Source: Sialis fuliginosa (lineage: Eukaryota > Arthropoda > Insecta > Megaloptera > Sialidae). From it: 64,000 nt of DNA. Position numbers and translations under genes: made by a program. The stretch is taken from positions 62,001 through 126,000 of the forward strand of contig OY540816.1 of NCBI GenBank assembly GCA_961205875.1, in the 5' to 3' direction. The notes beneath the pieces were generated by a model. It had not been told where the DNA came from. It was given only the letters and a program-made list of their open reading frames with translations, and did no database searches. The first letter of the stretch is position 1. Every line of letters begins with the position of its first letter. This document shows, piece after piece, positions 36,979 to 48,549 of this stretch.

Positions 36979-38835
36979 TTAGTTGCATTTAAAAGGTCTT
37001 TCATTAGTATGTGTTAGTTTATGCCTTGCTAAACCCTTGCTACGTTTACAGCTAAATTCACAATAGTTGCATTTAAAAGGTCTTTCATTAGTATGTGTTA
37101 AATTATGTTTTAATAAACTTGCTTTTCGTCTACAGCTATATTCACATATGTCACATTTAAAAGGTCTATCATTTGTATGTGTTAGTTTATGCCTTGCTAA
37201 ACAACCGCTACTTTTACAACTATATTCGCAATAGTTACATTTAAAAGGTCTATTATTTGTATGGGTTAGTTTATGCAATGCTAAGTCAGAATTACATTTA
37301 CAGCTATATTCACAATCGTTGCATTTAAAAGGTCTTTCATTAGTATGTGTTAGTTTATGACTTGCTAAATAAGAGCTAGTTTTACAGCTATATTTGCAAT
37401 AGTTGCATTTAAAAGGTCTTTCATTAGTATGTGTTAAATTATGTTTTAATAAATTTGCTTTTCGTCTACAGCTATATTTACATATGTCACATTTAAAAGG
37501 TCTATCATTAGTATGTGTTGGTTTATGCCTTGCTAAATAACCGCTACTTTTACAACTATATTCGCAATCGTTGCATTTAAAAGGTCTATTATTTGTATGG
37601 GTTAGTTTATGCAATGCTAAGACAGAGTTACGTTTACAGCTATAATCGCAATCGTTGCATTTAAAAGGTCTTTCATTAGTATGTGTTAGTTTATGTATTG
37701 CTAAGTCAGAGCTACGTTTACAACTATATTCGCAATCGTTGCATTTAAAAGGTCTTTCATTAGTATGTGTTAATTTATGCAATGCTAATTTAGAGTTAAG
37801 TTTACAGCTATAATCGCAATCGTTGCATTTAAAAGGTCTTTCATTAGTATGTGTTAGTTTATGTATTGCTAAGTCAGAGCTACGTTTACAACTATATTCG
37901 CAATCGTTGCATTTAAAAGGTCTTTCATTCGTATGTGTTAGTTGATGATTTGCTAAATGACCGCTACGTACAAAACTATATTTGCAATCGTTGCATTTAA
38001 AAGGTCTTTCATCAGAATGTGTTAGTTTATGTATTGCTAAGTCAGAGCTACGTTTACCGCTATATTCACATATGTCGCATTTAAAAGGTCTATCATTAGT
38101 ATGTGTTAAATTATGTTGTGATAAATTTGCTTTGTGTTTACAGCTATATTCACATATGTCACATTTAAAAGGTCTTTCATCAGTATGTGTTAAATTATGT
38201 CGTAATAAACTTGCTTTTTCTTTACAGCTATATTCACATATGTCGCATTTAAAAGGTCTATCATTTGTATGTGTTAAATTATGTCGTGATAAATTTGCTA
38301 TTTGTCTACAGCTATAATCACATATGTCACATTTAAAAGGGCGTTCATTAGTATGTGTTAGGTTATGTTGTTTTAAATGTGTTTTTTGTTTACAGCTATA
38401 TTCACATTTGTCGCATTTAAAAGGTCTATCATTTGTATGTGTTAAATTATGTCGTGATAAATGTGCTATCTGTCTACAGCTATAATCACATATGTCACAT
38501 TTAAAAGGGCTTTCATTAGTATGTGTTAGGTTATGTTGTTTTAAATGTGTTTTTTGTTTACAGCTATATTCACATATGTTGCATTTAAAAGGTCTTTCAG
38601 TAGTATGTGTTAGTTTATGTTTTAACAAATTTTCTTTCTTTTTACTACTATACTCGCATTGATCACCATTATGTTTTTCTAATTTTACATTAGTTTTATG
38701 ATCACGTTGTTTAGTTGAACTGGACTCGTTGTTAATTATTTCATTATTACATTGAGTGATAATAATAAAATCTTCGTTTTCTTCTTGTTCGTTTTTAATC
38801 TCAGCTACATTTTCTTCTTTAATAACCAAGTCTCC
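36979..38835 (-). CDS. C2H2 zinc-finger protein, main exon (exon 2 of the coding sequence)
   Basis: Probable nuclear DNA-binding protein. The exon begins at 38835 after an acceptor (ATTTTCAG) in phase 0 with G-D-L-V-I-K-E-E-N, so the first ATG lies in the upstream exon at 52564. About 56 acidic, N-rich residues are followed by 20 tandem fingers of 28 residues with T-N-E/D-R-P-F-K linkers. Fingers 2-20 keep C-X2-C-X12-H-X3-H. Finger 1 is degenerate (Gly in place of the first Cys, G-D-Q-C). The aromatic residue sits two positions after the second Cys (C-x-Y-S-C), a REST-like finger type. Alternating blocks such as R-S-S-D-L-A-I-H show internal duplication. The frame ends at TAA (36979-36981) where other fingers have TAT or GAT, just after the first Cys of finger 21, so the product may be truncated. 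Target DNA unknown. Confidence 0.88.
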   Translation of the reverse strand, partial: GDLVIKEENVAEIKNEQEENEDFIIITQCNNEIINNESSSTKQRDHKTNVKLEKHNGDQCEYSSKKKENLLKHKLTHTTERPFKCNICEYSCKQKTHLKQHNLTHTNESPFKCDICDYSCRQIAHLSRHNLTHTNDRPFKCDKCEYSCKQKTHLKQHNLTHTNERPFKCDICDYSCRQIANLSRHNLTHTNDRPFKCDICEYSCKEKASLLRHNLTHTDERPFKCDICEYSCKHKANLSQHNLTHTNDRPFKCDICEYSGKRSSDLAIHKLTHSDERPFKCNDCKYSFVRSGHLANHQLTHTNERPFKCNDCEYSCKRSSDLAIHKLTHTNERPFKCNDCDYSCKLNSKLALHKLTHTNERPFKCNDCEYSCKRSSDLAIHKLTHTNERPFKCNDCDYSCKRNSVLALHKLTHTNNRPFKCNDCEYSCKSSGYLARHKPTHTNDRPFKCDICKYSCRRKANLLKHNLTHTNERPFKCNYCKYSCKTSSYLASHKLTHTNERPFKCNDCEYSCKCNSDLALHKLTHTNNRPFKCNYCEYSCKSSGCLARHKLTHTNDRPFKCDICEYSCRRKASLLKHNLTHTNERPFKCNYCEFSCKRSKGLARHKLTHTNERPFKCN

Positions 38836-39092
38836 CTGAAAATCGATTATTCGTAAGTCAATACAATTATAAATTTAATTTGATATAATGTTTTTCAGAT
38901 AACAGATACTAACAAGATTTTAAAACTAACTTTTGGCCAAATTGCTTTATTAACGCTACACACTTTACATACAGTGGCGTATTTACGTTAAGTGCCGCCT
39001 TGGGCAACAAAAAAATTGCCGCCCTTGGCAAAAAAAAAACTGCCGCCCCTTCACTAAGGGAAAATATAATTTATTTTTGATAGAAGTCAGAA

Positions 39093-39324
39093 TCTACTAT
39101 ATATAACGAAGTGCCCTGATTCACAATAATTTTTTTGACCATTTCCACTAATCGGAAAACCTTGAAATTTGGTATATACATTCCTTGGGGGTAAAAAATA
39201 ACAACTAGTGGGCCTTTTTTGAATAAGTTTATAAATGGGGTAACAAGGGGCCTCCAATTTTTCAAAAAAAAAGTTACAATTTTTTTATTATTTTTTTCAT
39301 ATTCCTTGGGCGATATAATGTAAG
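39093..39324 (+). mobile_element. Helitron-like element H1, 5' part
   Basis: Begins TCTACTATATATAACGAAGT directly after an A and matches, over ~230 bp with few differences, the 5' end of the Helitron at 46151. It ends at CGATATAATGTAAG where the giant palindrome is inserted. The sequence resumes at 50461 as GTTCAAATTTCAGATTTA, which in the intact Helitron follows at once (46387 on). Confidence 0.82.
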
Positions 39325-39339
39325 CAGAATCCCTGCTAT

Positions 39340-39770
39340 TCGTTCCGGAACTTTTAAAATCTATCCGTTCCCTACGTTAAAAACTCCGGAACAAATAGAT
39401 TCTATTAACTCCGAAGAGAATTCGTGCCGGAACTTTTAAAATCTATTCGTGCCCTGGCTTATAAACTTCGGAACTAATAGATTCTATTAGCTCCAGAGGG
39501 CATTAATTCCGGAATTTATAAAATCTATTAGTTCCCTGGCTTATAAACTCCAGAACTAATACAATCTATTAATTCCGCACGGCATTCGTGTCGGAACTTA
39601 TAAAATCTATTCGTTCTCTGATTTAAAATCGTCGGAACTTTTAAAATCTATTTGACTCCAGGAGACATTATCAGTGGAGCAGATAGATTTTATAAGTTCT
39701 TTAGTGTATCCGGCACGATTAAAGTCTATACGTTCCCAAATTTTATATTAGATTGATTGTACATGAAGTC
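39340..39770. repeat. Subterminal repeats of the giant palindrome, left arm
   Basis: Alternating short units such as GTTCCGGAACTTTTAAAATC, AATAGATTCTATTA and CTATTCGTTCCCTGGCTTAT recur about five times. Many are themselves palindromic (GTTCCGGAAC, TAGATTCTA). The inverted counterpart is at about 50020-50405. Such clusters are typical of transposase-binding regions in foldback-type elements, which is an inference here. Confidence 0.75.
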
Positions 39771-39975
39771 AAATAGTTTAATGTGTATGTAATAGTAATT
39801 ACTATAAAATCCAAATCGAGTATTATTAATTTATTTAAACTATTGTTAAGGCTTCCACGGTTTGTAATTTATAGATAAATAACATACATTTTATTTATGA
39901 ATATTTGTAACAAATATTTTATTGGAATAATTTGATATGTGATAATTGTCATCAAAAACAATTTACAACAAATAC

Positions 39976-41165
39976 GTATTAAGGTAGATTTAGAGCCCTT
40001 TTTCTTAGAATACCGTATTCTCAGAAATAAAATCAAATATATTATATACTATGTAATCATTCATAAAATTAATTAAGTCAGACACGTATTAAGGAAAATT
40101 TGGACCCCATTTTCTAAATATTTAAAAATTTTGGAAAAAAAAGAGATAGTCAGTTGTATTAAACATTAACCAAATAAATTTAAAGTCAGTCACGTATTAA
40201 GGTAAATTTAATGTCCTATTTACTAAAAAAATTGTAATGTCGGAAATAAAATTAAAAAATTAAGATGATACTATTAATTACATTCTGTGAAACAACACCT
40301 AATACAGAATTAAGTCAGTCGTGTATTAAGTAAGATTTAGAGCCCTTGTTCTTAAAATAATATAATCTCATAAACAAAATCAAATATTCTATATATTATG
40401 TAACCATTTATATAAATTATTAAGTCAGGCACGTATTACGGAAATTTGGGCCCGTTTTGTAAATATTTTAAATTTTCGGAAAAATAAAAAAATAACATGA
40501 GATAGTAAGTTGTATGAAACATCAAATATATAAAATTAAAGTCAGTGACGTATTGAGGTAAATTTAAAGCCCTTTTTACTAAAATTTAATAATATTGAAA
40601 TAAAATGATAAAATACTATGGTAACTTATTTTATGTGAAACAAAAACTACAACCGAATTAAGTCAGATGTGTATTAAGTAAGATTTAGAGCCCTTCTTCT
40701 TAAAATAATATTATCTCAAAAACAAAATCAAATATGCTATATAGTATGTAATCATTTATATAAATTATTAAGTCTGACACGTACGAAGGAAAATTTGGGC
40801 CCCGTTTTGTGAAAAAATTAACTTTTCAGACAAATAAATAAATAACATGAGATAGTAAGTTGTATGAAACATTGACTGTATAAAATATTGTAATATCCGA
40901 AATAAAATGAAAAAAATACTATGGTATTATTGATTATGTTCTGTAAAAAAAAAATTATAACAAAATTTAGTCAGATGTGTATTAAGTAAGATTTAATACC
41001 ACTTTTCTTAATGTAACGTAATCTCAGAAACAAATGCATACGTACTATATAATATGTAATCATTTATATAAATGATTAAGTCAGACACGTATTAAGGAAA
41101 ATTTGGGCCCCGTTTTCTAAATATTTAAAATTTTAGATAAATAAAAAAATAACATGAGATAGTAA
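39976..41165. repeat. Tandem array in left arm (~110-120-bp units, ~350-bp period)
   Basis: AGTCAG-x-CGTATTAAGG landmarks occur near 40076, 40184, 40313, 40423, 40541, 40661, 40771, 40969 and 41079. Three unit types alternate: one followed by GGGCCCCGTTTT, one by TTTAAAGCCC or similar, and one by GATTTAGAGCCCTT. This gives a ~350-bp three-unit repeat. One unit seems lost near 40880. Confidence 0.8.
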
Positions 41166-41683
41166 ATTGAAATATTTTTTAATATTTTTTTCTGCTTTCT
41201 TACGTATTAAAACGAGCATGTATAAATGATAATTTTTGCCCGTTTTGTAATAGTGATGACGACGTATCAAAAATACAATTATATTATGAAAAAGAAAATA
41301 ATTATTTCAAAATTTTAGTAATAAAATTAAAATATAATAAAAATCAAATGAGTTCTGGATACTATTAAATAAGTATAATAAATGCAGTTTACAGTTCTGT
41401 TATGAATTTAGGAAATTACTCAAATAACATTTCTTGATAATTAAACATAATTTTGATGTTAATTTTATTTAAAAGTAATTTTCTTTTCATAAATACTGGA
41501 TATGTAACGCTTCGCAGGTGATAAATTTTTTATTTTGTTCTTTTTTAGCATTAAAAATATTATTTACAATATTTTGGGTTTCAATTAACTACAGCAAATA
41601 TCGTATACCTAAATACTTATAATCTATTATACCTATGTTATATATAATGTTTTTATATAGGTACTGCGTATTTCGGTGTTTAT

Positions 41684-42988
41684 TAGGGCATACTAAAACC
41701 CGATAAAATTTCAAAAACCGGTTTTCGGTTTTTCATAAAGTGAAAAACCGGTTAACCGGTTTTTAGTCGGGTTTTTCAATTAAGTTTAAAAAATGTTAAA
41801 CTATGTAAATAAATAAATATTTTAATATTAAAAAAATAAAACTTATTTAACTATACCTTTTCAAGTTCAAATTGAGACTATTCAATTTCAAATTGGGAAT
41901 AATCAATTTCAAAATTGAGACTATTCAATTTCAAATTGTAAATAATCAATTTCAAATTGAGACTTATCAACTGCAAATTGGGAACTATTAATTTTAAATT
42001 GGTAAAGATAGTTTAAAAGCTAGTATTAAAAATTAAAAGTGATATAGGTGAAGACAGTAAATATGACTCAAACTGAGTTTCGTTTACAGTAGCTAAAAAA
42101 TATTGTACGAGAAAATATCACGAAAATTATCGTTAATTATATCCGATATGTCACTCATGATATATAATTATATGATGCATTAATTATGATTTGTTAATTT
42201 GGACAATAGTAAATAATTGAGGGCCTGATTTTAAATAAAATTAAGAAATTAAAAATATTTAATATATGTTAACCTAATTAATAAATATTCGTAACAATAA
42301 TAAGTTAAATAATAATTGCAACCCTATACATTATACAAGGCTCTAGCCTGGGAGTCTAGTATTAAAAGGGATATGGCCCGGCGAGCAAAAATAAAAATCA
42401 GCGAATGGTATATTTACGTATTTAATTTATTAATTGAATGACCGAAAAAAAGGCTGGACAAGAAAAAATTTCTTATGGGGTTCGCCAATAATTCAACAAG
42501 AGCTCGTGATAGTATGTGGAGGCCATAATTGCAGCTATAGCAAATATATTTTGTTTTATAAAACATTATATTATATTGAAATAAATTGTTTATTTATTTT
42601 CATCTCAAATGTGGAATTTACAATTCTCAATTTGAAATTTATTATTCTAAATTTGAACTTGAAATGGTATAATCTCCTTTATTAACATATTATTATATAC
42701 TACTTCAGGAATGACTCTCAAATTCCATTTACTCCGCTATAATATTTTTTATTTACACATTACGCGTTATTTTATAGATGTCCCCCTTTTTTAATTTAAA
42801 TAAATTCACAACATAAATACTTCATGAATAACAGTAAAAAAATAAAATTATTTGTCACTTAAAGAAACAAAAAAATATATATATAATTGACTTTCGGTTT
42901 TTCGGGAAAAACCCGGTTTTACGGTTTTGGTAAATTTTAACAAAAAATCGGTTAACCGGTGTCGGTTAAAACCGGTTTACATGCCCTA
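41684..42988. mobile_element. hAT-type non-autonomous element, 1305 bp, in the palindrome's left arm
   Basis: The termini TAGGGCAT and ATGCCCTA are flanked by a perfect 8-bp repeat GTGTTTAT (41676-41683 and 42989-42996). The uninterrupted right arm of the palindrome (inverted, near 44065) carries one GTGTTTAT and no element, so it serves as the empty site. The subterminal regions are rich in AACCGGTTAACCGGT-like motifs. The interior holds a short array of AAATTGAGACTATTCAATTT-like units (41870-42000). A plus-strand frame of 83 codons near 42434 has no recognisable domain. No transposase. Confidence 0.93.
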
Positions 42989-44639
42989 GTGTTTATATTT
43001 TTACTGTCGATTGTCTGTTTTCAACTTTGTAGATGTTTTAAGTAATAAAGAGATTTCTTTCTTTCTAGACTTTGGATTTACTGTTGGTTAAAATGAGAGC
43101 GATATATGTCAAAACATTGCTGTTCGTATAACATATGTATGGTGTATAGGTACAGAAACAAAGAGAGTTATATTATATAACAATACAAAAGATGTGTACA
43201 TCTCTTTTACACTTGTACAAATTATGAATAATGACAAATATGTTCAACTTGCAGCCTGGTAAAATTTCAACAAATGATTAAAATGTACATCTAATTAATA
43301 TACATATATTCAAGATAATTTGCTTTGATTGAAAAGGACAAAGTGAGATTAATAGGGTTTCTTCGGAACCTTAAAAAAGATTTGAAAATCTAATATCTAC
43401 AATTAATAAAAATTTACAAAAAACATTAATAAATGAACTATCAACTCAAAATGAACATATAAAACTCTAAAAATATAAATATAATTTTTATTATTGTCAC
43501 AAACACATCTTGCATTTTTTAATTTAGTTTATAGATGTTTAGTTTTAGAGGATTTAACCGTATGGTCTACTGTACTTGGATTATTGAATAGAATGAAAAC
43601 GACATATATTTTTCTCCTTGTTACATACATAATCTACAAAGACCTTGTATTCATAAACAAGGATAATTTTATTATTTAACTATACATTTTATAGTGTAAC
43701 AAATGCATTCGTAGCTTGCAAATTACAAAGCTATTGCAATAATTGTTTAAACATATTAAGTTATAAATTTTTTAAAGGTTTAATCAATTGTTGAAATTTT
43801 ACCAGGCTGCAAGTTGAACATATTTGTCATTATTCATAATATTGTACAAGTGTAAAAGAGATGTACACATCTTGTATATTGTTATATAATATAACTCTTT
43901 GTTTCTGTACCTATACACCATACATATGTTATACGAACAGCAATGTTTTGACATATATCGCTCTCATTTTAACCAACAGTAAATCCAAAGTCTAGAAAGA
44001 AAGAAATCTCTTTATTACTTAAAACATCTACAAAGTTGAAAACAGACAATCGACAGTAAAAATATAAACACCGAAATACGCAGTACCTATATAAAAACAT
44101 TATATATAAAATAGGTATAATAGATTATAGGTATTTAGGTATACGATATTTGCTGTAGTTAATTGAAACCCAAAATATTGTAAATAATATTTTTAATGCT
44201 AAAAAAGAACAACAAAATAAAAAATTTATCACCTGCGAAGCGTTATATATCCAGTATTTATGAAAAGAAAATTACTTTTAAATAAAATTAACATCAAAAT
44301 TATGTTTAATTATCATAAGAAATGTTTTTTGAGTAATTTCCTAAATTCATAACAGAACTGTAAACTGGATTTATTATACTGTTATTTAATAGTATCCAGA
44401 ACTCATAAATTAACGCCAAATTTATATAAATATTTGATTTATGTTATATTTGATTTTTATTATATTTGAATTTTATTACTAAAATTTTAAAATAATTATT
44501 TTCTTTTTCATAATTGTATTTTTGATACGTCGTCATCACTATTACAAAACGGGCAAAAATTATCATTTATACATGCTCGTTTTAATACGTAAGAAAGCAG
44601 AAAAAAATATTAAAAAATATTTCAATTTACTATCTCATG

Positions 44640-46056
44640 TTATTTTTTTAATTTGTAAATATTTAGAAAACGGGGCCCAAATTTTCCTTAATACGTGTCT
44701 GACTTAATAATTCATATAAATGATTACATAATATATATTATATTTGTTTTTGTTTGAGATTACGTTATTATAAGAAGAAGGGCTCAAAATCTTACTTAAT
44801 ACACGACCGACTCAATTCCGTATTAGGTTTTGTTTCGTAGAACATACATAATTAATAATACCATTTTAATTTTTTTAATCTACGGGGCCCAAATTCTCCT
44901 TAATACGTGTCTGACTTAATCATTTATATAAATGATTACATATTATATAGTACGTATGCATTTATTTCTGAGATTATGTTACATTAAGAAAAGTGGTATT
45001 AAATCTTACTTAATACACATCTGACTAAATTTCGTTATAATTTTTGTTTTACAGAACATAATTAATAATACCATAGTTATTTCGGATATTACAATATTTT
45101 ATTAAAAAGGGCATTAAATTTACCTTAATACGTGACTGACTTTAATTTTATACAGTCAATGTTTCATACAACTTACTATCTCATGTTATTTATTTATTTG
45201 TCTGAAAAGTTAAATTTTTCACAAAACGGGGCCCAAATTTTCCTTCGTACGTGTCAGACTTAATAATTTATATAAATGATTACATACTATATAGCATATT
45301 TGATTTTGTTTTTGAGATAATATTATTTTAAGAAGAAGGGCTCTAAATCTTACTTAATACACATCTGACTTAATTCGGTTGTAGTTTTTGTTTCACATAA
45401 AATAAGTTACCATAGTATTTTATCATTTTATTTCAATATTATTAAATTTTAGTAAAAAGGGCTTTAAATTTACCTCAATACGTCACTGACTTTAATTTTA
45501 TATATTTGATGTTTCATACAACTTACTATCTCATGTTATTTTTTTATTTTTCCGGAAATTTAAAATATTTACAAAACGGGCCCAAATTTCCTTAATACGT
45601 GCCTGACTTAATAATTTATATAAATGGTTACATAATATATAGAATATTTGATTTTGTTTATGAGATTATATTATTTTAAGAACAAGGGCTCTAAATCTTA
45701 CTTAATACACGACTGACTTAATTCTGTATTAGGTGTTGTTTCACAGAATGTAATTAATAGTATCATCTTAATTTTTTAATTTTATTTCCGACATTACAAT
45801 TTTTTTAGTAAATAGGACATTAAATTTACCTTAATACGTGACTGACTTTAAATTTATTTGGTTAATGTTTAATACAACTGACTATCTCTTTTTTTCCAAA
45901 ATTTTTAAATATTTAGAAAATGGGGTCCAAATTTTCCTTAATACGTGTCTGACTTAATTAATTTTATGAATGATTACATAGTATATAATATATTTGATTT
46001 TATTTCTGAGAATACGGTATTCTAAGAAAAAGGGCTCTAAATCTACCTTAATACGT
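44640..46056. repeat. Tandem array in right arm (inverted counterpart)
   Basis: Inverted copy of the array at 39976-41165, with landmarks CCTTAATACGTGTCTGACTT and CTTACTTAATACACGACTGA. It contains about 250 bp more than the left array near 44650-44940, equal to an extra pair of units, so the two arms have changed copy number independently. Confidence 0.8.
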
Positions 46057-46383
46057 ATTTGTTGTAAATTGTTTTTGATGACAATTATCACATATCAAAT
46101 TATTCCAATAAAATATTTGTTACAAAAATTCATAAATAAAATGTATGTTATCTACTATATATAACGAAGTGTCCTCACTGACTCACAATCATTTTTTTGA
46201 CCATTTCCACTCATCGGAGAAACTTGAAATTTGGTATATGCATTCCTTGGGGGTAAAAAATAACAACTAGTGGGCCTTTTTTGAAAAAGTTTATAAATGG
46301 GGTAACAAGGGGCCCCCAAATTTTCAAAAAAAAAGTTAGAATTTTTTTATTATTTTTTTTATATTCCTTGGGCGATATAATGT

Positions 46384-47668
46384 AAGGTTCAAATTTCAGA
46401 TTTAAAAAAAATGAAAAAAAAAGGAAAAAAAAGTTTTGATGTAAAAAAGTATCAAAACGAAAACCGATATTAGATTTTTTTAATTTTTTTCAAATACTTT
46501 GGTTAATTGACAACCATGAACCCGTGTCTGATTTTTGAAAAAGATATGTTAAAGAGGAGAAAGTAAACAAAATACGTTTACATATAATGCGCTTGAAGCA
46601 TTTACTAAATTAATTGCAAATGTCGTAACTATGGATACATTATATTTTATTGATTATTTTTTAAATTTTTAAATGTCAGTGGCCATTTAAAATTTTGAAT
46701 TGAATGTGTTTAATATATGAACAATAAAATATAATAAAAAAGAAATATAAAGAACATAACGAATGAAAAAATATGGACAACTCAAAGTAATGAATAATTA
46801 AAATTTTCGTACATAAATATGTCAAAAAAATTGAAGACAAACAATCACAGCATTCGGATGACTAACATTCGGCATAACATAGGTAATACATTAAAATTTA
46901 AAACTTAAAGTTATTGATATATCAATATTTTTACCTACATAGGTATTTTAAATATCAGAAGTATTTATTTAATTAACAATTAACATTGACGTAATTTTAA
47001 ATGATATTTTTTTAATTGTTAGAATTTGTATATCTGTTAAGGATCCACATTTACTTATCTATGTATGCAAGCATCTGTACCAATCTGTATATCATACATC
47101 TAAAATGTCAATGTGTATCTACTGTGCTCTAACTTTTAAATAGTTGAACTGATTTCAAATGATTTATTGCGAATTGTTCGAATACAGTGACAAAATTCGT
47201 TTAATTTACAAGAATATTTGATTTTAAAAAAGGTTAATCTTTTTTAATACGAAATGTAGGTAGGTATATACTAATATATAGTTAATTGTAATTAATTGTA
47301 GAAAGGATGTACAACAAGAATGTATACAAGCTACTAATAATATATTTATATAGAAACATTGATTTAATTTAGATGACTTTTTGAAAGACACGAGGAGAAA
47401 AACCGAAAATGAAATTATTTTTAATATTCATAAAATGTTATTTCAAATCATGTAAGTATATACAATATATTTAAAAGTCAGCATTATTCCATTATCATAA
47501 AAAAGTAATTATCATCTGTAGGCTTTCATGGCTGTTCATATATGAACTTTGGTTTCCGAACTGATGTCAACGTTTAAATGTTTTTTTGTTGCCGTTGAAC
47601 ATATGTATGGCTTGATGTTTCGACTTCCATGTCGGAGTCTTTTTCATATAAGACTAAAGGTATGTGTA
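46384..47668. other. Helitron interior, no gene recognised
   Basis: AT-rich sequence between the conserved Helitron 5' region and the nested mariner-like element. The stretch 47519-47650 (CATGGCTGTTCATATATGAA through GACTTCCATGTCGGAGTC) may be a retroelement remnant, but I cannot assign a family. No coding sequence seen. Confidence 0.45.
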
Positions 47669-47730
47669 ATACAGGGTGACAGATTAAGAGTAACCCATTC
47701 TTAATTAATAATATCGAAATAAGTAATCAC

Positions 47731-48512
47731 TAAGGGTGCGTTCCAGATGGCACTTGTAACGTTACGATCATGACGTGTCAAATATTCTGAATGATGCAAT
47801 TGTAAGAACCAATGAGTGTCAGTAAAAGCCAGAAATTAAACCGGATATATCTGATACAATTCCTTATACGTATATACCAAAGTTGTAAACAACGGAGCCA
47901 GCGGACATCTGTCAGGAGAGTAAGTCCCTCCTTTTTTATAATTTAATTAAATATCCTTAAGATTCTTTGTTTACCGGGGTTCATATTTTTCATCGTTGAA
48001 ATGATTTGCATTATTTTGTGATTGTTGCAGAAATCAAAATTTGCATTTTACAATAATTTCTACAATCAAAATTATTTCTATGCCGGATAGTTAAAATATT
48101 TAAAAAAAAACTATTATAATAATGTTTTTTAACTGTGATATTTTTCTTTGTTCTGTATTATTTTTAGTTTTGAACGAGTTAAAATTAAAAAAATTACCAA
48201 AAAAAACATTTATTTTTTCAGTTAATACGATAAGGAGTTAAAACTAACAGGGAATTGCTTTAGAGGTTCACGTGCGTTACTTTCCTTCAATAACAATTTC
48301 ACCGAAGAACCTCATTATGTTCTGATGAAGGAAGTATTCAGTCAAACATTTGGTGTTCCTAACCACCACCCAAAGAACCAGCCGTTCTTCAATAATGTTT
48401 ACACATTCAGTGTTTTGGATAATCGTATATGGTTCAGGAACTTCCAGATACTGTCAGAAGACGGCGCTTTGGCTGAAATAGGGTCTAGATTCATCCCTGG
48501 AACGCACCCTTA
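47731..48512. mobile_element. Small TIR element carrying a BRX1 gene fragment (782 bp)
   Basis: Perfect 16-bp inverted termini TAAGGGTGCGTTCCAG and CTGGAACGCACCCTTA. Comparison with the partner inverted repeat of the host element shows that TTA at the empty site is replaced by the element. A 3-bp TWA target as in PIF/Harbinger elements is possible but imperfect (TAA left, TTA right). The cargo is an intron-like segment with a GTAAGT motif near 47921 and a BRX1-derived exon ending near the right terminus. This resembles Pack-type gene capture. Confidence 0.75.
48222..48492 (+). pseudogene. BRX1: Captured exon fragment of BRX1 ribosome-biogenesis factor
   Basis: BRX1 is a nucleolar Brix-domain protein needed for assembly of the 60S ribosomal subunit. 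The frame here reads K-E-L-K-L-T-G-N-C, G-S-R-A-L-L-S-F, H-H-P-K-N-Q-P-F-F, then T-F-S-V-L-D-N-R-I-W-F-R-N and E-D-G-A-L-A-E-I-G-S-R-F. This is the order and spacing of the central Brix domain as I know it from BRX1 proteins. It follows a good acceptor (TTATTTTTTCAG, 48210-48221). The first codons are out of frame with the rest by one base near 48231-48234. Homology stops after S-R-F, shortly before the right TIR, and the frame closes at TAG in the TIR (48511-48513). About 90 of the family's ~350 residues remain, so it cannot make a working protein. Confidence 0.85.
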
Positions 48513-48549
48513 GTGGGCCTAATTTTAATTATCAAATCTTTTGTGAACC

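Noticed and set aside
37982..38317. Plus-strand 111-codon frame
   Set aside because: Antisense shadow of the zinc-finger array; it repeats with the 84-bp finger period.
42434..42685. 83-codon frame inside the hAT element
   Set aside because: No transposase motif; the element is too short and AT-rich to encode one.
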